A stretch of DNA of 64,000 bases from contig JAOTOL010001604.1 in NCBI GenBank assembly GCA_034440575.1, positions 2,187,001 through 2,251,000 of the forward strand, read 5' to 3'. The position numbers and the translations under genes are program-made. Source of the stretch: Imbricaverruca yamaguchii (lineage: Eukaryota > Arthropoda > Thecostraca > Neoverrucidae). This document shows positions 1 through 12,256 of this stretch, one piece after another (position 1 is the first letter of the stretch; each line of letters starts with the position of its first letter). The notes under the pieces were generated by a model, which saw only the letters and a list, made by a program, of their open reading frames with translations, ran no database searches and was not told the origin of the DNA.

Positions 1-385
1 CGTCAAAAGGTACGAAATCATTTAGCATTCTGGAGAATACTCGTGGCACAGAAGAACAAAACAGCGTACGTAATGGCTAAGGTGGCAAAAAGGGAAAAAA
101 TGTACCCGTCGGCAACATCCCAAGTTAACCACAAACGCCCCAGGCGAAACGAAGCAGAAGCACTATTCTTGCTGACCAATAAGCAGAGCTCTCGAGGATC
201 GGAATTCGTAGGCTTTAGATGCCATCGAACAACATCCATAGGCTTTGGGCGATCGAACATTCTCGGGTTTTGTTTTTGGTCATTTAACACCCGTAAGTCC
301 CATGCACCAATATGTGCCTAATCCCAAGTACCAATGGCGGATCCAGCTCAGTTTGCTCCGCGGATTTTTGTAATGTGTTTTCTCG
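1..385. other. Unassigned single-copy left edge
   Basis: Ordinary-complexity sequence before the first array. A plus-strand frame is open from the first base to 321 (Met at 43), and an opposing minus-strand frame is open over 18-290. Neither has a domain or motif I recognise. It could be an exon end cut by the window edge, or chance. I do not call a gene. Confidence 0.3.
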
Positions 386-782
386 ACCGCAGGTGGTCGT
401 GAGTAGGTCGGGACCGCAGATGGGGTCGGGAGAGCAGATGGGGTCGGGATAGCAGATGGTCGGGACTTAAGGCGGTCGGGGCCACAGATGGGGTCGGTAT
501 AGCAGATGGGGTCGGGAGAGCAGATGGTCGGGAGAGCAGATGGTTGGGATAGCAGATGGGGTCGGGAGAGCAGATGGGGTCGGGACAGCCGATGGTCGGG
601 AGAGTGGAGTCGGGACAGCTGATGGTCGGGACAGCTGATGGTCGGGACAGTGGATGGTCGGGACCGCAGGTGGTCGGGAGAGCGGATGGTCGGGACAGCT
701 GATGGTCGTGACCGCAGGCGGTCGCGAGGACAGATGGTCGGAACCGCAGATGAGGTCGGGATAACAGACGGGGTCGGGAGAG
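386..782. repeat. Minisatellite, ~16-20-bp unit
   Basis: About 20 imperfect copies of a unit built on gcagatggtcgggaga, with insertions such as the extra gg in gatggggtcgg. Copies alternate irregularly between the short and long forms. No stop in several frames explains the Pro/Thr/Ser/Arg-rich reverse-strand open frames. Confidence 0.9.
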
Positions 783-1310
783 CCGGGCGGCGACATTCCG
801 TCGGCGGCAGACACCGGCGGGTCGGTGACGTAACGTCGAGTGTGTGACGTAACGCGGGGCGGGCGCCGCGCCTGGGCCGACCGGCGGCCGGGCAGTCGGC
901 CTCCGCCTGTGATGCAGCGGGGCCGCCGCTGCAGCCAAGTAACACGATACCCGGCGTCCCGCCACTGTTTATCGGCTCGCCGAGTTGCCGGATTTGCATT
1001 GCAGCTTGTCGCCAGGTACTGCCGCCGCCCGCAGCGGCCGCCAGACTGGGAGGTATTTAGGCCACGACGGTGCACTGGCGAGATTTGACGCCAGCTATGC
1101 ATGACATTTCGTTATCAGCGTAAGCCACACCTGCGCGGCGCTGGTGCGACCTCTGGGCGGGCCGCAGCACGTGTTGCAAGCGCCGCCTGGTCGAATCGCC
1201 GTCTGTATATGCGTCACGGGTATTGAGTGCGCTAAAAGAAGCATCGTCGCTTCGCCTGGGACTGATGTCGAGATCTGAGAATACAAACCGAGCGCTTTAG
1301 TCAAATGATG
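783..1310. other. GC-rich unassigned spacer
   Basis: Very GC- and CpG-rich from 783 to about 1080, then closer to average. No tandem structure, tRNA signature or recognisable protein fragment. The CpG density would suit an unmethylated CpG-island-like segment, but I see no core promoter element. Confidence 0.4.
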
Positions 1311-4272
1311 CCGCCTGTGGTGCCAAGTGTATGGCGAGCTATGGTGTATTGCGAGCTGTGGTGCCAGGTGTATGACGGCTGTGGTGCCAGGTGTATGGCG
1401 AGCTATGGTGTATGGCGAGCTGTGGTGCCAAGTGTATGGCGAGCTATGGTGTATGGCGAGCTGTGGTGTATGGCGAGCTATGGTGTATGGCGAGCTGTGG
1501 TGTATGGCGAGCTATGGTGTATGACAGCTGGTGCCGGTGTATGGCGAGCTATGGTGTATGGCGAGCTGTGGTGTATGGCGAGCTGTGGTGTATGGCGAGC
1601 TGTGGTGTATGGCGAGCTGTGGTGTATGGCGAGCTGTGGTGTATGGCGAGCTGTGGTGTATGGCGAGCTGTGGTGTATGGCGAGCTGTGGTGTATGGCGA
1701 GCTGTGGTGGTATGACGGCTGTGGTGTATGGCGAGCTGTGGTGTATGGCGAGCTGTGGTGCATGGCGGCTTGGTGTATGGGAGCTGTGGTGTATGGCGGC
1801 TGTGGTGTATGGGAGCTGTGGTGTATGGCGGCTGTGGTTATGGCGAGCTGTGGTGTATGGCGAGCTATGGTGTATGGCGAGCTGTGGTGTATGGCGAGCT
1901 GTGGTGCCAGGTGTATGGCGAGCTGTGATGTCAGGTGTATGGCGAGTTGTGGTGCCAGGTTATGACGGCTGTGGTGTATGGCGACCGTGGTGTATGGCGA
2001 GCTGTGATGTATGGCGCTGTGGTGTATGGCGGCTGTGGTGTATGGCGCTGTGGTGTATGGCGAGCTGTGGTGTATGCGGTGCGTGTGCGTGGTGTATGGC
2101 GAGCTTGGTGTATGGCGAGCTTGGTGTATGGCGAGCTGTGGTGTATGCGAGCTTTGGTGTATGGCGAGCTGTGTGTATGCGAGCTTGGTGTGTATGGCGA
2201 GCTATGGTGTATGGCGAGCTGTGGTGTATGGCGAGCTGTGGTGTATGGCGAGCTGTGGTGTATGGCGAGCTATGGTGTATGGCGAGCTGTGGTGTATGGC
2301 GAGCTGTGGTGTATGGCGAGCTGTGGTGTATGGCGAGCTGTGGTGCATGGCGAGCTGTGGTGTATGGCGAGCTGTGGTGTATGGCGAGCTGTGGTACCAG
2401 GTGTATGGCGAGCTGTGGTGCCAGGTTATGACGGCTGTGGTGTATGGCGAGCTGTGGTGTATGGCGGCTGTGGTGTATGGCGAGCTGTGGTGTATGGCGA
2501 GCTGTGGTGTATGGCGAGCTGTGGTGTATGGCGAGCTGTGGTGTATGGCGGCTGTGGTGTATGGCGGCTGTGGTGTATGGCGGCTGTGGTGTATGGCGGC
2601 TGTGGTGTATGGCGGCTGTGGTGTATGGCGGCTGTGGTGTATGGCGGCTGTGGTGTATGGCGGCTGTGGTGTATGGCGGCTGTGGTGTATGGCGAGCTGT
2701 GGTGTATGGCGGCTGTGGTGTATGGCGGCTGTGGTGTATGGCGAGCTGTGGTGTATGGCGGCTGTGGTGTATGGCGGCTGTGGTGTATGGCGAGCTGTGG
2801 TGTATGGCGGCTGTGGTGTATGGCGGCTGTGGTGTATGGCGGCTGTGGTGTATGGCGGCTGTGGTGTATGGCGGCTGTGGTGTATGGCGGCTGTGGTGTA
2901 TGGCGGCTGTGGTGTATGGCGGCTGTGGTGTATGGCGAGCTGTGGTGTATGGCGGCTGTGGTGTATGGCGAGCTGTGGTGTATGGCGGCTGTGGTGTATG
3001 GCGGCTGTGGTGTATGGCGGCTGTGGTGTATGGCGGCTGTGGTGTATGGCGAGCTGTGGTGTATGGCGGCTGTGGTGTATGGCGGCTGTGGTGTATGGCG
3101 GCTGTGGTGTATGGCGGCTGTGGTGTATGGCGGCTGTGGTGTATGGCGGCTGTGGTGTATGGCGAGCTGTGGTGTATGGCGGCTGTGGTGTATGGCGGCT
3201 GTGGTGTATGGCGGCTGTGGTGTATGGCGGCTGTGGTGTATGGCGGCTGTGGTGTATGGCGGCTGTGGTGTATGGCTGTGGTGTATGGCGGCTGTGGTGT
3301 ATGGCGAGCTGTGGTGTATGGCGGCTGTGGTGTATGGCGGCTGTGGTGTATGGCGGCTGTGGTGTATGGCGGCTGTGGTGTATGGCGGCTGTGGTGTATG
3401 GCGGCTGTGGTGTATGGCGGCTGTGGTGTATGGCGGCTGTGGTGTATGGCGGCTGTGGTGTATGGCGGCTGTGGTGTATGGCGGCTGTGGTGTATGGCGG
3501 CTGTGGTGTATGGCGGCTGTGGTGTATGGCGGCTGTGGTGTATGGCGGCTGTGGTGTATGGCGGCTGTGGTGTATGGCGAGCTGTGGTGTATGGCGGCTG
3601 TGGTGTATGGCGGCTGTGGTGTATGGGCTGTGGTGTATGGCGGCTGTGGTGTATGGGGTGGCGGCTGTGGTGTATGGCGGCTGTGGTGTATGGGGCTGTG
3701 GTGTATGGGGCTGGTGTTGGCTGTGGTGTATGGCGGCTGTGGTTGTATGGCGGCTGTGGTGTATGGCGGCTGTGGTGTATGGCGGCTGTGGTGTATGGCG
3801 GCTGTGGTGTATGGCGGCTGTGGTGTATGGCGGCTGTGGTGTATGGCGGCTGTGGTGTATGGCGGCTGTGGTGTATGGCGGCTGTGGTGTATGGCGGCTG
3901 TGGTGTATGGCGGCTGTGGTGTATGGCGGCTGTGGTGTATGGCGGCTGTGGGGTGTATGGCGGCTGTGGTGTATGGCGGCTGTGGTGTATGGCGAGCTGT
4001 GGTGTATGGCGAGCTGTGGTGTATGGCGAGCTGTGGTGTATGGCGGCTGTGGTGTATGGCGGCTGTGGTGTATGGCGGCTGTGGTGTATGGCGGCTGTGG
4101 TGTATGGCGGCTGTGGTGTATGGCGGCTGTGGTGTATGGCGGCTGTGGTGTATGGCGGCTGTGGTGTATGGCGGCTGTGGTGTATGGCGGCTGTGGTGTA
4201 TGGCGGCTGTGGTGTATGGCGGCTGTGGTGTATGGCGGCTGTGGTGTATGGCGGCTGTGGTGTATGACGAGC
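1311..4272. repeat. 3-kb minisatellite, unit shifts from 17 bp to 16 bp
   Basis: The left part (to about 2520) is mostly the 17-mer tatggcgagctgtggtg. The right part is mostly the 16-mer tatggcggctgtggtg, which differs by loss of one A. Roughly 180 units in all. Isolated 17-mers persist inside the 16-mer half, and a short block of three returns near 3990-4035. Perturbed units cluster at 3625-3740. Early units carry gccag, gcta or gatg variants. The plus strand is G/T-rich with GG pairs throughout. No frame on the plus strand and few on the minus contain stops, which produces artefactual open frames of more than 700 codons. Confidence 0.97.
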
Positions 4273-4465
4273 TACTATAGAGCTGGTATGGCGCAGCAAA
4301 CCGTTTCCTTTCTCTTTCTTTGAACAGATATCAAAAGGTCTTGATGCAGAATATCCGGGTCAAAATTGGCGAACATCAAAATTAGCGAACACATCTGGCT
4401 CGGAATAAGTTGGAACGGAAAACCGTATTGCAAAAAGTGATTGTGGTTTGAAAGTGTGACGACCT
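4273..4465. other. Short AT-richer spacer
   Basis: Unique sequence between two arrays. Nothing recognisable. Confidence 0.4.
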
Positions 4466-4653
4466 AGCCGGGCCTGGTTTGACCGGGGCCGGTTGGGCCA
4501 GGTCTGGTTGGGCCAGGTCTGATTGGGCCGGACCTGGTTGGACCGGGTCTGGTTGGGCCGGATCTGGTTGGACCGGGTCTGGTTGGGCCTGGTCTGGTCT
4601 TGTTGGGCCGGACCTGGCCGGGCCGGGCTGGGCTTGGCCGGGCCGGGCTACAG
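4466..4653. repeat. Minisatellite, ~15-bp unit
   Basis: About 12 copies around ggttgggccggatct / ggttggaccgggtct, which alternate as a ~30-bp dimer in the centre. The last copies degrade into ggccgggctgg. High GC. Confidence 0.9.
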
Positions 4654-4959
4654 CAATTAACTCTTCTACCATATACGACAGTAATAGGCTCGCACGAGCT
4701 TCACCCTCGCCGGTAATGACTGTTGGGGAACTTATCGGAGGCAGCCTTTGTGTAAAGAGTGTGTGTTTTCTGTGGCGTTTGTTATTCCAGCATGACGGAA
4801 TTGTTGCAAGAATAGGAACTTCACAGCTACTATCAAAAAGCCAAAGATGATGTCTTTGTGACAATGAAGCCAACTAGTCAAGCCGAGAATGTGAGGGAGG
4901 AGATGAGGAGGCAACATCAAGTCGAGAAAGTGAGAGAGGAGATGCGGAGACAAGATCAG
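4654..4959. other. Unassigned spacer
   Basis: Average-composition DNA. A short lysine/glutamate-rich open frame overlaps its right end and runs into the next array. No recognisable domain. Confidence 0.35.
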
Positions 4960-5275
4960 CGCCGCTGGACCCCTAGGCCGGAATCGGCGCCGCTGGATCC
5001 TTTGGTCAGGACCAGCGCCGCTGGACCGTGGGGAGAGGATCCGCTGGACCATGGGGAGAGGATCAACACCGCTGGATCCCTGGGTTAGGATCAGCGCCGC
5101 TATATCACGGGGATAGGACCAGTGCCGTTGGATCACGGGGATAGGATCAGCGCCGTTGGATTCCTGGATTAGGATCAGCGCCACTGGATCACGGGAATAG
5201 GATCAGCGCCGCTGGATCCCTGGATTGGGATCAGCACCGTTAGATTGCGAGGAGAGGATCAGCGCCATCTGGTGG
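4960..5275. repeat. Minisatellite, ~29-31-bp unit
   Basis: About 10 diverged copies built on gatcagcgccgctggatc followed by a variable segment (ccctgggttag, acggggatag, ttcctggattag). Copies differ at several positions each, so the array looks old. Confidence 0.9.
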
Positions 5276-5409
5276 GATGCGGTAGAGGGAGAATGGGATT
5301 AGCATGAGAAATGTGGGAGAAGCAAAGGGTACAAGGCGAAGACGCTGGGTCACATGGAACATAAGACTGAAAATGAATGGACTGCCATGACACACATTCT
5401 CACGTATGT

Positions 5410-5602
5410 TGGAATTCGAGAACTCACATCTGTGGTGCTGATGTCGGTCGGCTGACATCCAGCAAGCCGACATCTGTGGGACTGGTGTTGTTGGCTGACA
5501 TCCAGGGAAATGACAACTGTGGTATTAATGCCGGGTGGCTGACATCCGGGAAACTGACATTTGTAGTGCTGATGTCGGACAACTGACATCCGGGAAAATG
5601 GC
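5410..5602. repeat. Minisatellite, ~43-bp unit
   Basis: Four diverged copies anchored on ggctgacatccgggaaa, followed by actgacatttgtggtgctg-like sequence. CTGACATC words occur twice per unit, suggesting an older ~21-bp sub-unit. Confidence 0.8.
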
Positions 5603-5866
5603 GGCCAACCGCAAACGAATGGCAATGTTTCACTCTTGAAAATTGAGATAATTTCCCTGTTATGTGGTGATTGAAAAAATAAAACTGGGAATTGATGAAG
5701 TTGGATGTTTGTCTCCCGGTCTTTATTTTGTTTGATGAGTTTGCCGAACCTCCATGAATATCAAGGCTGACAAAAAATAATGCAGCGTTCTTATCTACGG
5801 AGCTCTAGCAGACAGCACAGAGAACGGCACAGAACAACTGTGCTGTTAACAAATGCTCGTGCATAT

Positions 5867-6036
5867 AATAAGGGGACGGTGTGGGGGTGGGACAGAAGGA
5901 TAGTACGGAACTACTGTGCTTATATTAAGGGGACGGTGTGGGGGTGGGACAGAAAGATAGCGCGGAACTACTATGCTTATATTAAGGGGACGATGTGAGG
6001 TGGGACAGAGAGACAGTGCCGAACGGCCGCTTATAT
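5867..6036. repeat. Minisatellite, 57-bp unit, three copies
   Basis: Three copies of a unit starting cttatattaaggggacg and containing tgggggtgggacagaaag. The first two are near identical and the third is shortened. Confidence 0.9.
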
Positions 6037-6102
6037 CGTAAGGAGACAAGGAAGAGGATGGAATGGAATGGATGGAAGAGGACGAAAGTTGCGGAAGACG
6101 TT

Positions 6103-6174
6103 GGGGAAGGCGCTGCGGAAGGTGCTGCGGAAGGCGCTGCGGAAGGCGCTGCGGAAGGCGCTGCGGAAGGCTGC
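6103..6174. repeat. Minisatellite, 12-bp unit
   Basis: Six copies of gaaggcgctgcg with few changes. The unit is a multiple of three, so each frame gives a tetrapeptide repeat such as AEGA. Flanking sequence does not look coding. Confidence 0.85.
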
Positions 6175-6767
6175 TCGTCGTCATGGTGAATCGGTCCGCC
6201 GGGTCGTCGGCTCTCGTCTGGATGACCTTGAAGGTGAAGTGGTGAGCACTGGAGCGGCCGTGCCGCCGGAGAGCGCGGTGGCGCGCCGCCTGGCGACAGG
6301 CTGGTGGCGGCTGCTGAGCTGGTCCCCTGGCTGCGCACCCCCCCTGAAGCGAGGCTGCCGCCGGCGCAGCCACCACTCATGGTGAAGAGCTGCTCAGTGA
6401 CGTCCCAATCGAAACATGTGAGATGGAGAGGTGCAATAAGAGGCGGAATTGGCCGGAAAGGAAAAACACACACACACTCGTTTCCGGCGCGCTTGCCGTT
6501 CAGCATAGAAATTGTTGGCGAGGCGGGGTTTCTGGCGTTCGGCCGGCGTCGGTGCTTAGTAGCGCGGTCACGTGCTGCGGCAGCGGTCGGTGTGTACGGC
6601 TGGACGGCTGCGCTGTGCAGCCAGCACAGGCCAACCGTGCACAGGATATAGACTAATAAACGGGCGGCCAGCGATCGGCCGCCGCGGTTCTGCCGGCGGG
6701 CCACGACGCGGCCGTCCCAGCTCGTCCTGCACTGCTCTGTCGGACCTGGACGGAGCACCGTCAGATC
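6175..6767. other. GC-rich unassigned spacer
   Basis: GC- and CpG-rich DNA with several overlapping open frames on both strands, as expected where stop codons are rare. Contains a short (CA)n run near 6467. No recognisable gene. Confidence 0.35.
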
Positions 6768-6940
6768 GGCCAAACCGTCAAACCGGCCAAACCGTCAAAC
6801 CGGCCAAACCGTCAAACCGGCCAAACCGTCAGACCGGCCAAACCGTCAAACCGGCCAAACCGTCAAACCGGCCAAACCGTCAAACCGGCCAAACCGTCAA
6901 ACCGGCCAAACCGTCAAACCGGCCAAACCGTCAAACCGGC
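6768..6940. repeat. Minisatellite, 17-bp unit
   Basis: About 10 near-perfect copies of ggccaaaccgtcaaacc, the most homogeneous small array in the left third of the window. One copy has agacc for aaacc. Confidence 0.95.
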
Positions 6941-7115
6941 GGTGCCCCGGTCGAATCGTTCAAACCGGCAGTGCCTCGGTCAAACTCCTAAGCCGGAGGT
7001 GCCCTGGTCAAATTCGTAAACTACTGGTGACTCGGTGAAACCCCTAAGCCGATGGTATCTTGGTCAAACACGTAAGCCGGCGGTACCCTGGCCAAACCCC
7101 CAAGCCAGCGGTATT
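6941..7115. repeat. Degenerate minisatellite, ~30-32-bp unit
   Basis: Five diverged copies built on ccggcggtgccccggtcaa followed by a variable gtaag/gttc segment. It abuts the 17-bp array and shares the word gtcaaac, so the two may be related by descent. Confidence 0.75.
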
Positions 7116-7240
7116 TTCGCCGAATCGTTCGATCGGCGATAGCTGGGCTCCCTCTGAACTGAGAATTGAGTAGCACGTTCGCCATGGAGACCAGTGTTTG
7201 CAGCTTTGCGATGACAATTGGCGATAGGTGAGTCTTAACG

Positions 7241-10200
7241 ACAGTGTCTATACTGGGCAGCCTATGTACTGGACAGCCTCTGTACTGGACAGCCTCTGTA
7301 CTGGACAGCCTCTGTACTGGACAGCCTCTGTACTGGACAGCCTCTGTACTGGACAGCCTCTGTACTGGACAGCCTCTGTACTGGACAGCCTCTGTACTGG
7401 ACAGCCTCTGTACTGGACAGCCTCTGTACTGGACATCCTCTGTACTGGACATCCTCTGTACTGGACAGCCTCTGTACTGGACATCCTCTGTGTCAGGCAG
7501 CCTCTGTACTGGACAGCCTCTGTGCTGGTCAGCGTCTGTACTGGAAAGCCTCTGCACTCTACAGCCTCTGCACTGTACAGCCTCTGTACTGGACAGCCTC
7601 TGTACTGGACAGCCTCTGTACTGGACAGCCTCTGTACTGTACAGCCTCTGCACTGTACAGCCTCTGTACTGGACAGCCTCTGTACTGGACAGCCTCTGTA
7701 CTGGACAGCCTCTGTACTGGACAGCCTCTGTACTGGACAGCCTCTGTACTGGACAGCCTCTGTACTGGACAGCCTCTGTACTGGACAGCCTCTGTACTGG
7801 ACAGCCTCTGACTGGACAGGTCTGTACTGGACAGCCTCTGTGTTGGGCAGCCTCTGTACTGGACAGCCTCTGTACTGGACAGCCTCTGTACTGGACAGCC
7901 TCTGTACTGGACAGCCTCTGTACTGGACAGCCTCTGTACTGGACAGCCTCTGTACTGGACAGCCTCTGTACTGGACAGCCTCTGTACTGGACAGCCTCTG
8001 TACTGGACAGCCTCTGTACTGGACAGCCTCTGTACTGGACAGCCTCTGTACTGGACAGCCTCTGTACTGGACAGCCTCTGTACTGGACAGCCTCTGTACT
8101 GGACAGCCTCTGTACTGGACAGCCTCTGTACTGGACAGCCTCTGTACTGGACAGCCTCTGTACTGGACAGCCTCTGTACTGGACAGCCTCTGTACTGGAC
8201 AGCCTCTGTACTGGACAGCCTCTGTACTGGACAGCCTCTGTACTGGACAGCCTCTGTACTGGACATCCTCTGTGTTGGGCAGCCTCTGTACTGGACAGCC
8301 TCTGTACTGGACAGCCTCTGTACTGGACAGCCTCTGTACTGGACAGCCTCTGTACTGGACAGCCTCTGTACTGGACAGCCTCTGTACTGGACAGCCTTGA
8401 TTGACAGCCTCTGTACTGGACAGCCTCTGTACTGGACAGCCTCTGTACTGGACAGCCTCTTACTGGACAGCCTCTGTACTGGACAGCCTCTGTACTGGAC
8501 AGCCTCTGTACTGGACAGCCTCTGTACTGGACAGCCTCTGTACTGGACAGCCTCTGTACTGGACAGCCTCTGTACTGGACAGCCTCTGTACTGGACAGCC
8601 TCTGTACTGGACAGCCTCTGTACTGGACAGCCTCTGTACTGGACAGCCTCTGTACTGGACAGCCTCTGTACTGGACAGCCTCTGTACTGGACAGCCTCTG
8701 TACTGGACAGCCTCTGTACTGGACAGCCTCTGTACTGGACAGCCTCTGTACTGGACAGCCTCTGTACTGGACAGCCTCTGTACTGACAGCCTCTGTACTG
8801 GACAGCCTCTGTACTGGACAGCCTCTGTACTGGACAGCCTCTGTACTGGACAGCCTCTGTACTGGACAGCCTCTGTACTGGACAGCCTCTGTACTGGACA
8901 GCCTCTGTCACTGGACAGCCTCTGTACTGGACAGCCTCTGTACTGGACAGCCTCTGTACTGGACAGCCTCTGCTACTGGACAGCCTCTGTACTGGACAGC
9001 CTCTGTACTGGACAGCCTCTGTACTGGACAGCCTCTGTACTGGACAGCCTCTGTACTGGACAGCCTCTGTGACATCTGTGACAGCCTCTGTACTGGACAG
9101 CCTCTGTACTGGACAGCCTCTGTACTGGACAGCCTCTGTACTGGACAGCCTCTGTACTGGACAGCCTCTGTACTGGACAGCCTCTGTACTGGACAGCCTC
9201 TGTACTGGACAGCCTCTGTACTGGACAGCCTCTGTACTGGACAGCCTCTGTACTGGACAGCCTCTGACTGGACAGCCTCTGTACTGGACAGCCTCTGTAC
9301 TGGACAGCCTCTGTACTGGACAGCCTCTGTACTGGACAGCCTCTGTACTGGACAGCCTCTGTACTGGACAGCCTCTGTTGTGACAGCCTCTGTACTGGAC
9401 AGCCTCTGTACTGGACAGCCTCTGTACTGGACAGCCTCTGTACTGGAGCCTCTGTACTGGACAGCCTCTGTACTGGACAGCCTCTGTACTGACAGCCTCT
9501 GTACTGGACAGCCTCTGTACTGGACAGCCTCTGTACTGGACAGCCTCTGTACTGGACAGCCTTGTATGTACTGGACGCCTTTCTGACAGCCTCTGTACTG
9601 GACAGCCTCTGTACTGGACAGCCTCTGTACTGGACAGCCTCTGTACTGGACAGCCTCTGTACTGGACAGCCTCTGTACTGGACAGCCTCTGTACTGGACA
9701 GCCTCTGTACTGGACAGCCTCTGTACTGGACAGCCTCTGTACTGGACAGCCTCTGTACTGGACAGCCTCTGTACTGGACAGCCTCTGTACTGGACAGCCT
9801 CTGTACTGGACAGCCTCTGTACTGGACAGCCTCTGTACTGGACAGCCTCTGTACTGGACAGCCTCTGTACTGGACAGCCTCTGTACTGGACAGCCTCTGT
9901 ACTGGACAGCCTCTGTACTGGACAGCCTCTGTACTGGACAGCCTCTGTACTGGACAGCCTCTGTACTGGACAGCCTCTGTACTGGACAGCCTCTCTCTGT
10001 ACTGGACAGCCTCTGTACTGGACAGCCTCTGTACTGGACAGCCTCTGTAGTTGTACTGGACAGCCTCTGTACTGGACAGCCTCTGTACTGGACAGCCTCT
10101 GTACTGGACAGCCTCTGTACTGGACAGCCTCTGTACTGGACAGCCTCTGTACTGGACAGCCTCTGTACTGGACAGCCTCTGTACTGACAGCCTCTGTACT

Positions 10201-12256
10201 GGACAGCCTCTGTACTGGACAGCCTCTGTACTGGACAGCCTCTGTACTGGACAGCCTCTGTACTGGACAGCCTCTGTACTGGACAGCCTCTGTACTGGAC
10301 AGCCTCTGTACTGGACAGCCTCTGTACTGGACAGCCTCTGTACTGGACAGCCTCTGTACTGGACAGCCTCTGTACTGGACAGCCTCTGTACTGGACAGCC
10401 TTCTGGACAGCCTCTGTACTGGACAGCCTCTGTACTGGACAGCCTCTGTACTGGACAGCCTCTGTACTGGACAGCCTCTGTACTGGACAGCCTCTGTACT
10501 GGACAGCCTCTGTACTGGACAGCCTCTGTACTGGACAGCCTCTGTACTGGACAGCCTCTGTACTGGACAGCCTCTGTACTGGACAGCCTCTGTACTGGAC
10601 AGCCTCTGTACTGGACAGCCTCTGTACTGGACAGCCTCTGTACTGGACAGCCTCTGTACTGGACAGCCTCTGTACTGGACAGCCTCTGTACTGGACAGCC
10701 TCTGTACTGGACAGCCTCTGTACTGGACTGTACTGGACAGCCTCTGTACTGGACAGCCTCTGTACTGGACAGCCTCTGTACTGGACAGCCTCTGTACTGG
10801 ACAGCCTCTGTACTGGACAGCCTCTGTACTGGACAGCCTCTGTACTGGACAGCCTCTGTACTGGACAGCCTCTGTACTGGACAGCCTCTGTACTGGACAG
10901 CCTCTCTGGACAGCCTCTGTACTGGACAGCCTCTGTACTGGACAGCCTCTGTACTGGACAGCCTCTGTACTGGACAGCCTCTGACTGGACAGCCTCTGTA
11001 CTGGACAGCCTCTGTACTGGACAGCCTCTGTACTGGACAGCCTCTGTACTGGACAGCCTCTGTACTGGACAGCCTCTGTACTGGACAGCCTCTGTACTGG
11101 ACAGAGTCTGTACTGGACATCATCTGTGTTGGGCAGCCTCTGTACTGGACAGCCTCTGTACTGGACATCCTCTGTATTGGACGCCCTCTGCACTGGACAG
11201 CCTCTGTACTGGACAGCCTCTGTACTGGACAGCCTCTGTACTGGACAGCCTCTGTACTGGACAGCCTCTGTACTGGACAGCCTCTGTACTGGACAGCCTC
11301 TGTACTGGACAGCCTCTGTACTGTACAGCCTCTGTACTGGACAGCCTTGCTGGACAGCCTCTGTACTGGCACTGTACTGGACAGCCTCTGTACTGGACAG
11401 CCTCTGTACTGGACAGCCTCTGTACTGGACAGCCTCTGTACTGGACAGCCTCTGTACTGGACAGCCTCTGTACTGGACAGCCTCTGTACTGGACAGCCTC
11501 TGTACTGGACAGCCTCTGTACTGGACAGCCTCTGTACTGGACAGCCTCTGTACTGGACAGCCTCTGTACTGGACAGCCTCTGTACTGGACAGCCTCTGTA
11601 CTGGACAGCCTCTGTACTGGACAGCCTCTGTACTGGACAGCCTCTGTACTGGACAGCCTCTGTACTGGACAGCCTCTGTACTGGACAGCCTCTGTACTGG
11701 ACAGCCTCTGTACTGGACAGCCTCTGTACTGGACAGCCTCTGTACTGGACAGCCTCTGTACTGGACAGCCTCTGTACTGGACAGCCTCTGTACTGGACAG
11801 CCTCTGTACTGGACAGCCTCTGTACTGGACAGCCTCTGTACTGGACAGCCTCTGTACTGGACAGCCTCTGTACTGGACAGCCTCTGTACTGGACAGCCTC
11901 TGTACTGGACAGCCTCTGTACTGGACAGCCTCTGTACTGGACAGCCTCTGTACTGGACAGCCTCTGTACTGGACAGCCTCTGTACTGGACAGCCTCTGTA
12001 CTGGACAGCCTCTGTACTGGACAGCCTCTGTACTGGACACCCTCTGTACTGGACAGCCTCTGTACTGGACATCCTCTGTACTGGACAGCCTCTGTACTGG
12101 ACAGCCTCTGTACTGGACAGAGTCTGTACTGGACACTCTCTGTCTGGACAGCCTCTGTACTGGACAGCCTCTGTACTGGACAGCCTCTGTATTGGACGCC
12201 CTCTGCACTGGACAGCCTCTGTGCTCGACATCCTCTATACTGGACAGCCTCGGTGC
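7241..12256. repeat. 5-kb minisatellite of a 16-bp unit
   Basis: About 310 copies of gtactggacagcctct, near-perfect over long stretches. Variants (gacatcct, ttgggcag, gtacagcc, gtcaggca) are concentrated at the left end (7240-7640), at 7810-7850, 8270-8280 and 11100-11390, and at the right end (12040-12250). The combination acatcctctgtgttgggcag recurs at 8265-8283 and, in modified form, at 11115-11135, a sign of copying of a multi-unit block. Small indels of 1-7 bases are scattered between 8390 and 11400 and reset the reading phase. All frames are open on both strands, so the more than 1000-codon frames here are artefacts. Confidence 0.98.

Noticed and set aside
1935..4323. Plus- and minus-strand open frames of about 770-780 codons
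   Set aside because: Translation of stop-free 16/17-bp units. No start context, no non-repeat domain.
1311..12256. CRISPR array
   Set aside because: Units are contiguous with no unique spacers between them, there are no cas genes, and the mobile elements are eukaryotic.
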